From Neoechinorhynchus agilis (lineage: Eukaryota > Acanthocephala), in contig CM121342.1 of the NCBI GenBank assembly GCA_051530055.1, forward strand, positions 13,392,001 through 13,456,000: a DNA stretch of 64,000 bases. Reading direction: 5' to 3'. Below, piece after piece: positions 12,803-24,003 of this stretch. Every line of letters starts with the position of its first letter. Position 1 is the stretch's first letter. The notes under the pieces were generated by a model. It was not told where the DNA came from. It saw only the letters and a program-made list of their open reading frames with translations, and did not search any database. A program made the translations under genes and the position numbers.

Positions 12803-13428
12803 AACGGTTTTCATTCATTTGGGATCCCCGTGAGACCTGGGAATGTTGTTCGTTCTCCATGCAGAGGTTAGCGACCTCCTGTATAAGTGTCATAAATCAC
12901 CGTGTGTATGAGTGCAAAAGTGTGTGTTTCGGTGCATTTGAGACTCACTGCTATTGTCCAAGAAACCAAAAAGCAGACTGAAACGACTATTTCACTTGTG
13001 TTTCAACGTTCAGGAAAATTGTGAAGGCACGCGGTTAATAGGTTCGCTACTTTTATTGCACCTCATCCTTTTTGAGCACAAAAACGCTTCTCTTCCATCA
13101 GTCTTCTCGGTTAAAAACGTCTTTGACGTCTAGTTGTTCATATCTTACTCATGGAGGAGTTCCGAGTAGTTTATTTGTCCCTCCAATGAAGTATTTCCGA
13201 AATTATTCGCCCAATTGACGTTATTCTTATGTGGACTTTTGATGCCCACATCAAAACAGAGTGCTCATTTCCGTCGGACGACTGATAAATATCTAAATAA
13301 CATAACGCAGCATTCCTCCACATATCAGCTTTCGCTACATATGCCTTGCCGTCACTATATCCCACCGCCAATGTTTTGAGAAGGGTACACATACTCAACA
13401 ACGGTACTGCTGCCAACAAGTCTCACCA
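12803..13428. other. Intergenic, no firm gene
   Basis: The spacer between the DD3-3-like gene and ltd-1. An 82-codon minus-strand frame at 13171-13419 starts with a hydrophobic run and would be divergent from ltd-1, but I see no family match or splice support, so it is not called. Confidence 0.4.
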
Positions 13429-16400
13429 ATGGATGATAAATTACATACTTCGGTCGTAGCCACCGACAACAACACCGCAATGGACGCTGATGATGGTTTC
13501 TCTTCGGCACCCCAGGCTGCACAAATGACAGTTACAGCTCTGCGGCGAAACCTTCAGCAAATGACTATTGATTCAAGTGGAGCCAATGGAAACGACCCGA
13601 AAGGCGTATTTAATAGCCTTTGTCCCCGTTGTGGGCAAATTGTTTATCCTGTTGAGAAAATAGGACCGATCAAAGGACTAACCTACCATCGAGTTTGTTT
13701 CAAATGTATTAAATGTGATCGACAGCTCGATCTTAAAACCTATTTCACTAACGCCGAAGATCTTCAAGACAAACAAATCTATTGTCAAAATCATTTTCCG
13801 AGATCCAATAAAGGTTGTGTAGATTTCGATAATCTGCATCTCCGTGGACTTCTACAAGCACCAAAACTGTCCGTTATTCATCAGTTAAATTTTCCGAAAC
13901 CGTCTGTCGATGGACGTTCAGTAGGAATAGCGCATGCTGTTCAGGCCCAAAATCTTTTGCACAATACAAGAGATAAGTTTTGTGGGCGTCACCTTTTCCC
14001 TGCTTTGCCGCCGGAAATAACGGAGGCTAGAAAGCAGATCGCAAAGTATCAGCGAGATTTGGAAGAGCGACAGAAACTTGAGGAAGATGAACTGTATAAA
14101 AAATTTGTTGAAGAACGACGTTTGGAGGAGGATAGGATTGAACGGGAAGTCGAGACCATGTATGAACGAGGAATAAGAAAACTAAAAGCGAAATATCAGT
14201 CTGAGATTGGCCACGATGCATATGAAAAGACTGAGTTAGCAATGAAAATGGAGAAGGAAAAAAAGGAGTTGGAGAGGAGTTGGACACTTGAGAAAGGAGA
14301 GCGGACTAAACGGTTGCGACGTGCTTTTATGGAGAAAGCTCAAAATCAGACGGCGGCACTGGTCGCACGACAAAGCGAGGAGATGCTGGAATTGATTAGA
14401 ACAAAGGAGCAAGAGATGTTTAAGAATCTCGTTACTGAGGATAACCAACTTTCAGTGGGTGCATCAGGTGGGGCTATATCATTCGCGGTTGAATCACGAA
14501 AAAGACAAGCACCACCGCCTCCGTCCCCACCAACCACCCGCAAGCACCAACTCTACACCGACATCACCGTTATTGAGCACGTAGATGCTCAGGCTATCGA
14601 GGTTAGTTGTTAGAAAAATTTATATTCTGCGAACGTTTAATTTGTCGCTACATTCCCTGCTTTAATGTTATCGATTTTGCTAATTTGCATAGTAGAAAAT
14701 TCGATTGATATTTTAATTTATTTAAAGCACTGTGTAATATTAATAATTCAAAGATATCAACTTAAGTATTTACAATCTCTTAAAGGTGGCTCAGTATGAC
14801 CAATCTTCATATACCGAATTGGTATCGGCGCTTACAAGTGACTTAAGCACCGAACTTGAGAAGGCTAGAGCGATATTTCGTTGGATAACAGTGGCACGTT
14901 CTTTTTTGATTGTTTTGCGGTGCAGTAGAGTCGAATGACAACCGGAAAAGGACGTTTTAAAAGACTTGAATTGCATGAGTTTTGATGAAGATCTTGATTC
15001 GGACACTCCGATGGGATTACTGCGTGGAATCAAATATGGCACAGAGACATATCATACACTCTTCATGCGTTTATGCAGGTTAGGTTTTTTAGAAATTCAA
15101 TTTAAGTGTTCTCCATAAATTATTGAATAGTTATGCAGGTCTTGATTGCGTGAATATTAAAGGCCATTCAAAGAGTTTTGGGTATGAACCGGGCTATAGA
15201 TTCGACTCTGATTCATTTTTGAACACATGGAATGCCGTACTTATTGACGGTGAATGGAGATTCGTTCAGTGCAACTGGGGTGCAAGGTAAATCCTCAGAT
15301 TTTCTACCTTCATTTGTGATATTATTGTCGTTGCAGACATCTAGTTATGTGTAAAGATTCAAAATCGAAAGTTTCATCGGGAAAGTCGATTGATTTCGAC
15401 TGTGAGATTACTAAAACAGGATATGCCGAAAATGGCGGTGCTGTTAAAGATAAGATAGAATACGAATATGATGAGCACTATTTCTTAACTGATCCAGATG
15501 AATTTATATTTGAGTTTTTTCCATTCGAACCACGCTGGCAACTTCTCCCTCAACCTTTGACCATTGAGCAATTTGAACAATTGCCGTTCGTCCGTTCCCT
15601 TTTCTTTCACTATTCGCTTGACTTCATAAATCAGAAACAGGCTGTGATAATTCCGTCGGATCGAAGAGGATCTTGTGACATTAAGCTAAAAATACCTAGC
15701 CTACTGAAACGTGAATTAGTTCTTCATTGTCAACTAAGACGGCTAGTTCAAGGAAGACAAGAAAGTGAAGTTCTTTTTCTTAAGGATGGAAATGCCCAAC
15801 CGTGTAAGCTGGAGCGATTTGTTCTTCATACGACGAACGATGACATAGTTTCGTTTAATATCCACCTGCCGGCTATCGGAGATTATTATCTTGAAATCTT
15901 CGCTAATCTTATCAAACAACGGAAAACTACTTTCGGACAGAGCTTCAAACTTCGATGCGTCTGCAAATACAAAGTTTGTTGTAGAAGCTTGGAGCAGTCT
16001 ATGCACCCCCTTCCTCCCTGTGCTCATGGCGAATGGGGACCTGAAAAAGCCGCACGGCATTACGGATGGACACCAGTTTCACATCCTAGTGCGATAATAG
16101 AAACTATTTTTTCAACCGTTTATATATTATTCAAAATTCGACAAAACCTTAAATTTCATTGTAAGCTTCATGAGTGTAGCGGCATAAGTGGTGGTAATGC
16201 CATTGTTTATGCGTTCTCTAACTTCTACGGAGACGATCAGGACGAATGGTTGATCGTTATTAAAGCAACCTTGCCAATGTTGGGCCAATATGGACTTGAT
16301 ATTTACGCACGAGAAGTGGCAAGTGAAGGAAACACTGAAACTTCAAGCAGGAAAAAGTTTATGAGTCATTGTTGTAGACGAGAAGACGAAATCCTTATGT

Positions 16401-17025
16401 GACAAATGTGAAATTCCTATTTCTTTCAGTAGATAATCTTCTAATTAATCTCGTGGATCATTGCGACAAAGCCTTTTTTAAAATTCTAAAATCGCTACAA
16501 AAAGTTTAAGAATCAACTTAGCTGATAAAAAACCGTCCCGATAATTGAAACTTGCTTAGAGTCAAAATTTCTTATATAGATTTCGTGTTCCATAAATATT
16601 TGATAAATTATAACGACGCTGGTCAAATGGTTCATCAACGAATGATGTGTGGCATTATCGGACCGAACGACGAACTGATGAAAGCACTTTCAGTAAAAAC
16701 GGTTTCGCATCCTCATCCGGATATTGTTTTAGATTCAGTCATAGAGGATCATATAAGCATAACGCTTGCCATTCCTCATACAATAGAATTTGCATTTGAT
16801 CTACGATACGATGGAGATACAAGTGGACGGCGCCTTATTAATGATAGAGCATATGATCTTGTAAAAGTGAAGTCCACAAACACTTCAATAACATTCAGGG
16901 TTCAATTGAAGACACCCGGGAGGTTTTTGTTTAGCATCTACGCTAAACCAAAGAGCCCTGATCAAAAACAAGATGATTCCCTCCAACACCTCTACACCTA
17001 CGCAATCACTAGACCAACGACTTGA
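13429..17025 (+). CDS. ltd-1: LIM + transglutaminase-like protein, LTD-1/kyphoscoliosis type
   Basis: Six exons: 13429-14601, 14786-14890, 14951-15078, 15131-15286, 15337 to about 16373 and about 16580-17025; phases agree at all joins. Residues ~65-124 form a LIM domain (CPRCGQIVYP...CFKCIKC...YCQNHF). Residues ~200-320 are a charged coiled coil, followed by a proline-rich patch. The transglutaminase-like core follows (RAIFRWIT, PMGLLRGIKYGTETYHTLF, NTWNAVLIDGEWRFVQCNWG) and then two KY-type C-terminal repeats. In C. elegans the LTD-1 protein is an epidermal, actin-associated factor; the vertebrate relative KY works in muscle Z-discs. The usual Cys, His and Asp of the catalytic triad are not visible: no Cys in the GIKYGTETY block, T where His precedes W, and Q where Asp is expected. 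It may therefore be a scaffold rather than an enzyme. The last intron (about 200 nt) is the least certain join. Confidence 0.92.
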
Positions 17026-17196
17026 ACGGCTTATCCACTTGTGTGTAGGGTGTACTAGTTGGTGATGCTTTCGATTGTTTCCATATTAAACAAATCTATA
17101 AGTATATTATTCGATCAGAAATGCTATATAATTGTTTCCAGAATTACGTTTGTCGACAGGCTATCGGGTCCCACCGCAGTAGTAATTACATTATAA

Positions 17197-17450
17197 ATAA
17201 TAACACGTCTTATTGATTTGTGTGTTTAAGAAATTAGACCCATGTACCTTTGGGTCGTCCTCATAAACGCACAGATATTCTGTTTTTTTGTATGTCCGTT
17301 CGGGTGGGAATGTCCGGCATGGGGATGCCTTTTCGAGTTAGAATTTCTGGACAGGAACGTCCGTTCTGGTGGAAATATCAAGTCTTGTTATGGCCGTACT
17401 GGTGGGAATTGGCTGATATTGTTTGCAGGAGCGCTTATTAGGTTGGTCTA
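17197..17450 (+). repeat. Dispersed repeat family A, diverged copy
   Basis: Starts with ataataacacgtcttattg, then acccatgtacctttgggtc, then degenerate 20-35 bp units built on gtccgttcgggtgggaat. Other copies: 28985-29065 (-), 32190-32440 (+), 36670-37060 (+), 62880-63070 (-). The function and class are discussed at the 36670 copy. Confidence 0.75.
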
Positions 17451-18184
17451 GCCTCAGTCTCGCAAAAAGTGACCGTAATGCGTCGATATTCAAATCCACA
17501 GTGATCATTTCTCGATCCATTATCACATTATGAAAATGGAAATTTAATCGATTACAGTATATTTGGTGTTTTGATGAATTTTGAAAATTTCTAATGAATT
17601 CGGCTACTTTATTTTATAATCACTTTACTTCTTGTCATGCGTAATAAACCTCATAGAAGTTCATGAAAATCACTGCACTTTAATGACTACAAGTACTTTA
17701 TATTCAAATTCACGTTAATTACGTCTTTTACGAAGCATGTTCATTGTTTAAGAAGCGCTGTGGAAATATCATGTATGCAAGATTTTCAATACGCTATTTA
17801 CAAAGATCAATATTTTCTGAGTGTGCAAGATGTTTGATAATTTTCAGACCGGTGCGAGAAATTTCGCGCTTTCACTAACGTTTCTTAAGCATTTCGCTCG
17901 ATATAATCGCACTATGAGCTCGTTATCAATGAACGATACTCATTGAAGTTGCTTTAGGAATTAAAAAAGCGGTTGTTGCTTAAGTTGTGCTGCGTCGATA
18001 ATGTACACTTGCAAATATATATTTGAAGATTACTCACGAAAATATCTCAATGGCTGACCTATAAATCTTAGAAATGATTTAGCCGAGCGTTGCATCTACG
18101 TAGCGTATTTGAACACGAAACGTTCATATAGAGTACAATATAAATACTCGTTGGTCTCTTAACTTTACCAATATAATAAACATA

Positions 18185-18990
18185 AACAAAATCACACTTT
18201 CGGTGAGAATAATCCCGGTCATTACATATTTTATCTATTCGAGATATTTCGCGAGGTATCCTCGCCTCGTCAGTCATCTAAAAATAGGTTTTCCATATTA
18301 CAATTTTTGCTCGAGTGCGCGGGATCGCCAAACCCGAAGTTCAGGGACCAATTATCCGCCGAAGAATGCTCAAATCGAATGCCATCAAAAGACTTTTAAG
18401 CATCGCGTTGATTTTAATGGCACCTACTTCCTGGAAAAGGAACAAATCTTAAAAAGACGCCTGGTTTTAGAGGCTTTAAACATCGCTGCGTCAAACACAA
18501 TGGAGGGAAATAAAGCTAATTTTAGCTTGAAACTTCCAGCCAGCGACGTGATAAAAATCAAAATAAAAAATCAATGGAAAAACAAAAAAAACGAAACAGT
18601 CCCTGAACTTCGGGTTTGGCGATCCCGCGCACTCGAGCAAAAATCGTAATATGGAAAACCTATTTTTAGATGACTGAAGAGCCGAGGATACCTCGCGAAA
18701 TATTTCGAATAAATAAAATATGTAATGACCGGGATTATTCTCACCGAAAGTGTAATTTTATTATCCCGAAGGACTTTCTATCGATGGATGAACAAAATCA
18801 TACAGAGAAAATCCTGGATGATAAAGTTAGAATAGTGGTGAAGATACTCCCCCGGATAACAGGTATATTATTGCTAAGAAATATACCGGGAGAGGAAGCC
18901 TCGCCTTATCAGTCATTGATTAAACATAGTTGGAAAAATTACAAGCAATGACTGATGAGGATAGGCTTCCTCTCTCGAAATATTTCTTAG
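18185..18990. mobile_element. Penelope-like element fragments with inverted arms
   Basis: Arms of about 160 bp (18190-18350 and 18600-18765) are inverted copies. Between them the plus strand encodes FKHRVDFNGTYFLEKEQ and ILKRRLVLEALNI, which resembles the segment after the GIY-YIG nuclease in Penelope-like elements. A second, smaller inverted pair follows at about 18847-18925 and 18938-18990. The arms contain CTGANGA-hairpin-GAAA motifs (18247-18273 on the minus strand, 18674-18700 and 18952-18980 on the plus strand). Only the 3' end of the coding region is present, so this is a dead 5'-truncated copy. Confidence 0.7.
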
Positions 18991-19935
18991 CAATAAAATA
19001 CCTATCTGATCAAAATTAACCTAGTCCCGCAGATATTACTTTTTTCATCTGTTTTTAGAATTGAACGATATTTTAAGAGCCATCGTAGGTAGTGGGTGAA
19101 ATTCTAATATCGCAGGCGATTGTTAATGACCATCACGAATTCTAAGATTTTAAAATATGATTATACGTCACACAAAAATTTGAAATTGATAGGTCGACAT
19201 TAATGAATAAATCAATCAACTGAAGCCGTTTTCGATAGCAGAGATTTATAGCCTCGCGTTTTTGCATTCAATGTCCATAAGATCATTTGAATTTGTGTCC
19301 CCTTTAGCTTAGCAGTTTTGACATTTAATGTTGTAATATGAAGCTAACATTTTAGATGAAGGTCGCATTGCTTCCAAAGTTTGTATTGATTCTCGGACAG
19401 AGTCGGTGCTTGCCAGTTGTCTCATACGTAAAGGCCGTGACCCAATTTAAAATTTACTATCATGATCTCAAACATTAAATTACAGTAGCGATGTTGCTCA
19501 ACAGTAGTAAGAAAATCACATTACAATCAAACTTGTGAAAGGTTTCATGCGTAGCGATAATGTACTCGCAGATACTCAGAAAAGTACAATTATTTTTTAG
19601 TAGATTAGCATAACGAGAAACCTCTTGTCAGCGTGAACATTTATTTTAAATTTCCAAACAATATAATTCCATGTAAAAATGTTTCATAAATCGGCAAAGT
19701 CGAGTTTAGATTACAGGAACATTTAAATGAGTTCAAAACCTACGGTAAAACAATTTAACCAGTCAAATCATATAGTTTGGAATGCTGGCAACTCCAGATC
19801 ACCGTCTTGCTCTCATAGCGAAAATTATATTGTTACAAATCAGAGAAATGCGAAATTAGTCGGTAGTCAAGTCACATGGGAGCAAATTTATAGACCTTTA
19901 TGCAAAGATTACCCGTTACATCCGCATAGATATAA
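18991..19935. other. Intergenic, no firm gene
   Basis: AT-rich. A 75-codon plus-strand frame at 19727-19954 has no recognisable domain and is not called. Confidence 0.35.
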
Positions 19936-20254
19936 ATGCCAAAAAATCAGATGAAGCATTTACTACTTAATAAATCGTATGCAACGTTCTATGTAACGAG
20001 ATATTGGTCAAGGCTTCGACAGCAACAAATCAATGAAACATTTTAAAAATATCAATGTGTCGCCTTTTATCACACGGCTGATAATTTTTGGGCACACAGC
20101 CCATAAAAATGTTGACTTTGCTCTTAAATATTTTAATGAATTAAGGAAAAAGTGTCTTTCTAAATCGTTTGAATGCGGAAAAATGTGTGATCCAGTAAGA
20201 CGGATGAACGTTGAGAAAAGTAATTATTTTCTAGACAATGAAAGTTATCTATAG
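19936..20254 (+). CDS. Possible small basic protein, two exons, unidentified
   Basis: An ATG at 19936 reads to a GTATGC donor after 19976, and a second exon (20023-20254) follows after a 46-nt intron with matching phase. The protein would have about 90 residues (…KHFKNINVSPFITRLI…, then a Lys/Cys-rich end). Its stop overlaps the stop of the convergent secreted-protein gene by 10 bp. No family is recognised; it could be chance. Confidence 0.25.
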
Positions 20255-20885
20255 TCCAAATAAGTTTCTAATTTTTTCCTTCTAAAAATAAGAATACTTT
20301 TAGGTGGATAAAGTGTTAAGAAGACAAACCGTTCGATTATATTCATTTGCACCCGCATCCATTTGTTCCATGTAGCACTAAGGTGTTTCTTAGTAACATT
20401 TCCAAACTCCTCGCTTATGGGAAACCGTTCCATTGTATCCATTAGTAATTTGTAATGGCTTCGGAACTCTGAGTTTCAGTCAACTAAGGATAAAAAATCT
20501 CACATACTGACATACCTTTTGAGTAAACATCTTTGAAAAGCGAAGTAAAATTTTGTAAAACGTCGTACTTGTCAGCATCCTCCAAGCGAGTAAAACCTCC
20601 ATTTTTTGTCTCACTAAGGGCTTTATAGCTGTTAGGAGGTAAAAGTATAATAGCACGATCATTTTCTCTTATTAATGCATATTTTCCGAAATCAAATAGT
20701 TTTCTTAGATTCTCAAACGATGTAGGATCGTCAAATGTATTCAGAATTTTTTGAATCGTAAAATCTGGCAACTCTTCAAACAACAGCTTTCTTTTTTGAA
20801 TTGGTGGGCAGAAATCCATTGCTCTTGCTAATTCGAGGACAAAGACGAACAGCGATAAAATTTCCGGAAATAGAAATTTAACCAT
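20245..20885 (-). CDS. Small secreted protein, unidentified, two exons
   Basis: Exon 1 (20885-20516) opens with a clear signal peptide (MVKFLFPEILSLFVFVLELA, then RA). Exon 2 (20468-20245) joins in phase 1 across a 47-nt GT-AG intron, giving 197 residues. The mature part is rich in Leu, Phe and Lys, has one Cys near its start and ends ETYLDYR. An in-frame Met upstream at 20954 is less likely because it would bury the signal sequence. I do not recognise the family; a nematode-specific secreted protein is a reasonable guess. Confidence 0.6.
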
Positions 20886-20954
20886 AATTGATTTTTTCCA
20901 CACCACCGTCTGTCGAAATAAACACTCGGTCTCAATTTCTAAAGCCGTAAACAC

Positions 20955-21911
20955 AAATTTTGATCTATGTAGAATTCAGCATTAGTATTTTTAAATCTAC
21001 ATTGTCAATCATAAGTTTACGTCATTTGTTCAATATGGAAACTACTTAGGTGGGGGATGAAGATGGTTACTTTGGGCCGTCATAGTGACTCAGTGAGCTC
21101 CTCACAGCAACTCCGTGGAATTCTTTTCTTATGCTTAATAGGCTAACGTTCTTTTTGGAAAGATAGGAGTTATTTTATCTTATGCCTCGCCAACCGGTAA
21201 CATGTTTTCTAAGTGCTAAAGTGAACTTCTTTTACATGGATGATAATTTTCCTCCGGAGGGATGCACAAACTCATAATCGAACGGTTAATGGTCGAAGTT
21301 ATTCAATCACTTCCCTGAACCAAATAGGTGGGATGGGTTCTAAAGGAAAATAATAAGCCGTGTAAATCATGCTTATTTCAACACTTAGAAAAAGATGGGA
21401 ATCTTTAAAACTGTGGCTTTTTAAATTCTTAAGAAAGATATGCAGATAGCTTCTTCTAAAGTCCATTTTTTCAAATAAACTACGATGAATATTTTAGTTT
21501 GTAGTTTTTAATGCTTATTAGTAGCAGTATTTTAAACTGCTAAACAACTCCTTTTTCGTCACCCATAATAATAATAATAATAATAACAAGGGTATTGAAG
21601 CATAATCATTGAACGCATTGATGACTTATCGAGATTAACTTGTATTCTCATATACTCCACGTCTGTTAATATTCACGAATTGGAACACCTAAGGCTATAC
21701 CTAGCACAGAAAAAATTGCACAAAATTGCCAACATTTCAATACTTTAACAACCAATGCATGCACATCTCCTTGATGAGAATTTTGCGAATCCGTGAAAAT
21801 GCGTTGATGGGAAATATAGTAGAGCATTGCGTTTGGTAAAGTGAATCGCGGTTATTTGCGTGAATCTTCGGTGTTTATTGTATGAAGTAATTTCTGAGTC
21901 AATGTATTTAT
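20955..21911. other. Intergenic with a SINE fragment and (AAT)n
   Basis: A fragment of the tRNA-derived SINE tail lies at about 21235-21365 (ggagggatgcacaaactcat). A short (AAT)n microsatellite lies at about 21567-21590. Nothing else was recognised. Confidence 0.6.
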
Positions 21912-23548
21912 TTAACGGGCGGAAGATGTCATGGGCAAAAGTGGATGCAGTACCTTTCCATTTCCAGAGATTGATCTATTCATAAGCAGCGGAATAGAAA
22001 TATTGGGATATTGTAAACTGAACATTTCTGGCTTTTTGAACATGATGTCAGGATTCTTATACACCGCTTCCGCTTTCTTGTCAAATCCATGATGGTAGTG
22101 ATGGTTATGGCGATGGTACAGACCACCTGAAGTTGGAACTTGTTTATTGATATTAATTGATTTGTTTTGCATATTTAAAGGAATTTGTTCCCGAACATAG
22201 TCATGAGAACGCGGTTGAACTATCGGGCAGCACCGCACACATATTATAGAGACATTATCCGCAGGGACATTGATGTGAGCCCAGCGGTCGATTGCATTAT
22301 GCAGCAGCGCGGCTGCTGCATTGTCCTATCTACCGCAATGAAACATACTGTAAAGTAGTATTTTAATAACTCACGTGACGGCAATTACATTGTTGCATTG
22401 TACCAATCACTTCTTGTGGGTTCATTACGTCCCAAAGTCCGTCGGTTGCGATCACTATACATTTCAGTGCGTATGGATTTATATCGAAGATTCGAATATC
22501 GGGAACAGGGCTCACTATATACGCGCCATTTTCTTTATTGTAACTCCACAGGTCTCCTAGTTGATGAATTCAGTATTATCGGGGAAACGTTTTCTTACCT
22601 AATGCTCTTGAAAGAGCTAGTAACGGATTTTCTGGCTTTCGCTTGTTTAAATTAGATCGAGGTTGAAATGAGACCTTTTTCGTGGATCCAACTTGAAACA
22701 ATTGACCGCCGTGTTGAAGAATCCTTGAAAGTTCCTTAGCATCCGTAAGGCGGTGATTCTTAAATAAATCAATGCACACTAAAACGTTTTTAAAGATACA
22801 AACCGTAGTAATGCGCATCGCGAGCCACTGGTCTTCTTTGCTGGAATAAGCTAAGTCGTCGTCTAGTCCTAAAACTGCCGACGAATCTCCCACATTTGCT
22901 ATTGAGTTTATAGAATCGTTTGTGTTAGAGAAATAAGAGGACCTTGTGCTGAACTAACCTACAAACATTTTGCTTTTAATAATAACGACAACAGTGGCGG
23001 TTGTGCCGGCAGTCGTAACCACTTTCTCCATATTCTCCTTCCACATATCTATGACCAATCGAATTCAATAGATAAAGCATTTAAGAACTAACTGCGGTTA
23101 TTCCACAGATCCCTTTGGCATTCAGCGAAAGCTTTCACAATTGCCTCAGCAATATTACTTTCATCACCACTAAAGAACCCAGGCTCAGCCTCAATTTTCC
23201 TTACTAGATTCTGGTTCGCATATTCTGCAGCAGCAGTACCGCCGTGGCCATCAAATACAGCCAGATAAGTATACTGAATGTCTCTGTTCAGAAAGGAGTT
23301 GTGCACAGTTCTTGATGTTATACAGTGATAATCTTCCATGTGATTGCGCTTTCCTGTGAAGATAAGTTTTTCAAACTGACAGAAATATCGTTTTTACCCT
23401 GGCTAAGGGAAGTGCTGACATTGAGTTCATAAGGTACGTCATTAGCGGACACTCGAGGGTATATCTTATATTGTTCACTCACAACGGACTGGCTTTTGGC
23501 CACTAGAGGTTTCGCTGCCATGTCTGAAGTCGTAGAATTTTGTTCCAT
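21912..23548 (-). CDS. PPM1D-like: PP2C-family Ser/Thr phosphatase, PPM1D (Wip1)-like
   Basis: About seven or eight short exons on the minus strand. The N-terminus starts at MEQNSTTSDMAAKP (23548) or the inner Met at 23518, and exon 1 ends at SLSQG. The next exon continues KRNHMEDYHC and holds the metal-binding AVFDGHGG motif. Later exons give TTAGTTATVVVIIKSKMF, VGDSSAVLG, TDAKELSRILQHGG, ALSRALGDLWSYN, VIATDGLWDV and ADNVSIICV, in the standard PP2C order. All the Asp residues expected to bind Mn/Mg (in the ED, DGHGG, DG and DN motifs) are visible. The spacing and the RALGDLWSY block point to the PPM1D subgroup, nuclear phosphatases that turn off stress and DNA-damage signalling. The C-terminal tail is His-rich and unlike vertebrate PPM1D. 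The next gene on the plus strand starts about 455 bp away, so the two are divergent. Confidence 0.9.
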
Positions 23549-24003
23549 CGTTACGTCTTTATCTTTTGAATAATAGTTTGAGTAAAGAGAAAAGCAAAAC
23601 GATGCGGCATAGCTACCAAGGTGTGGCGTACTGCACCACTCACTTTAAACAGAAAACAGTGAGTGTATCGCATATTCCAGAAATTCCGGAATTTCTTTTG
23701 TTTGTCAAGTCCTCTAGTAAGACCACCAATTCCGTTCCCGCTTTCACAATTATAAACCTTAACTGCGTAATTTGTTCTGAGATCATCTGAACATGCGCTC
23801 CACGGATAAGAAATGCTCCGCGTCGCTGTTTTCACTCATCTGAGTCAACATAGTCTTTTGAACCAATATTATCTCGCAAAAAACATAAAGGATTTTTTTA
23901 ATGGTGGATTTCAAAGTTCCCAAAGTCGATTAAAAAATAAGAATAAAAGTCGAAAATTGGACTTTTAGCGAGGCGATTTACCTCTTAGCGAATTTGGACC
24001 GCT

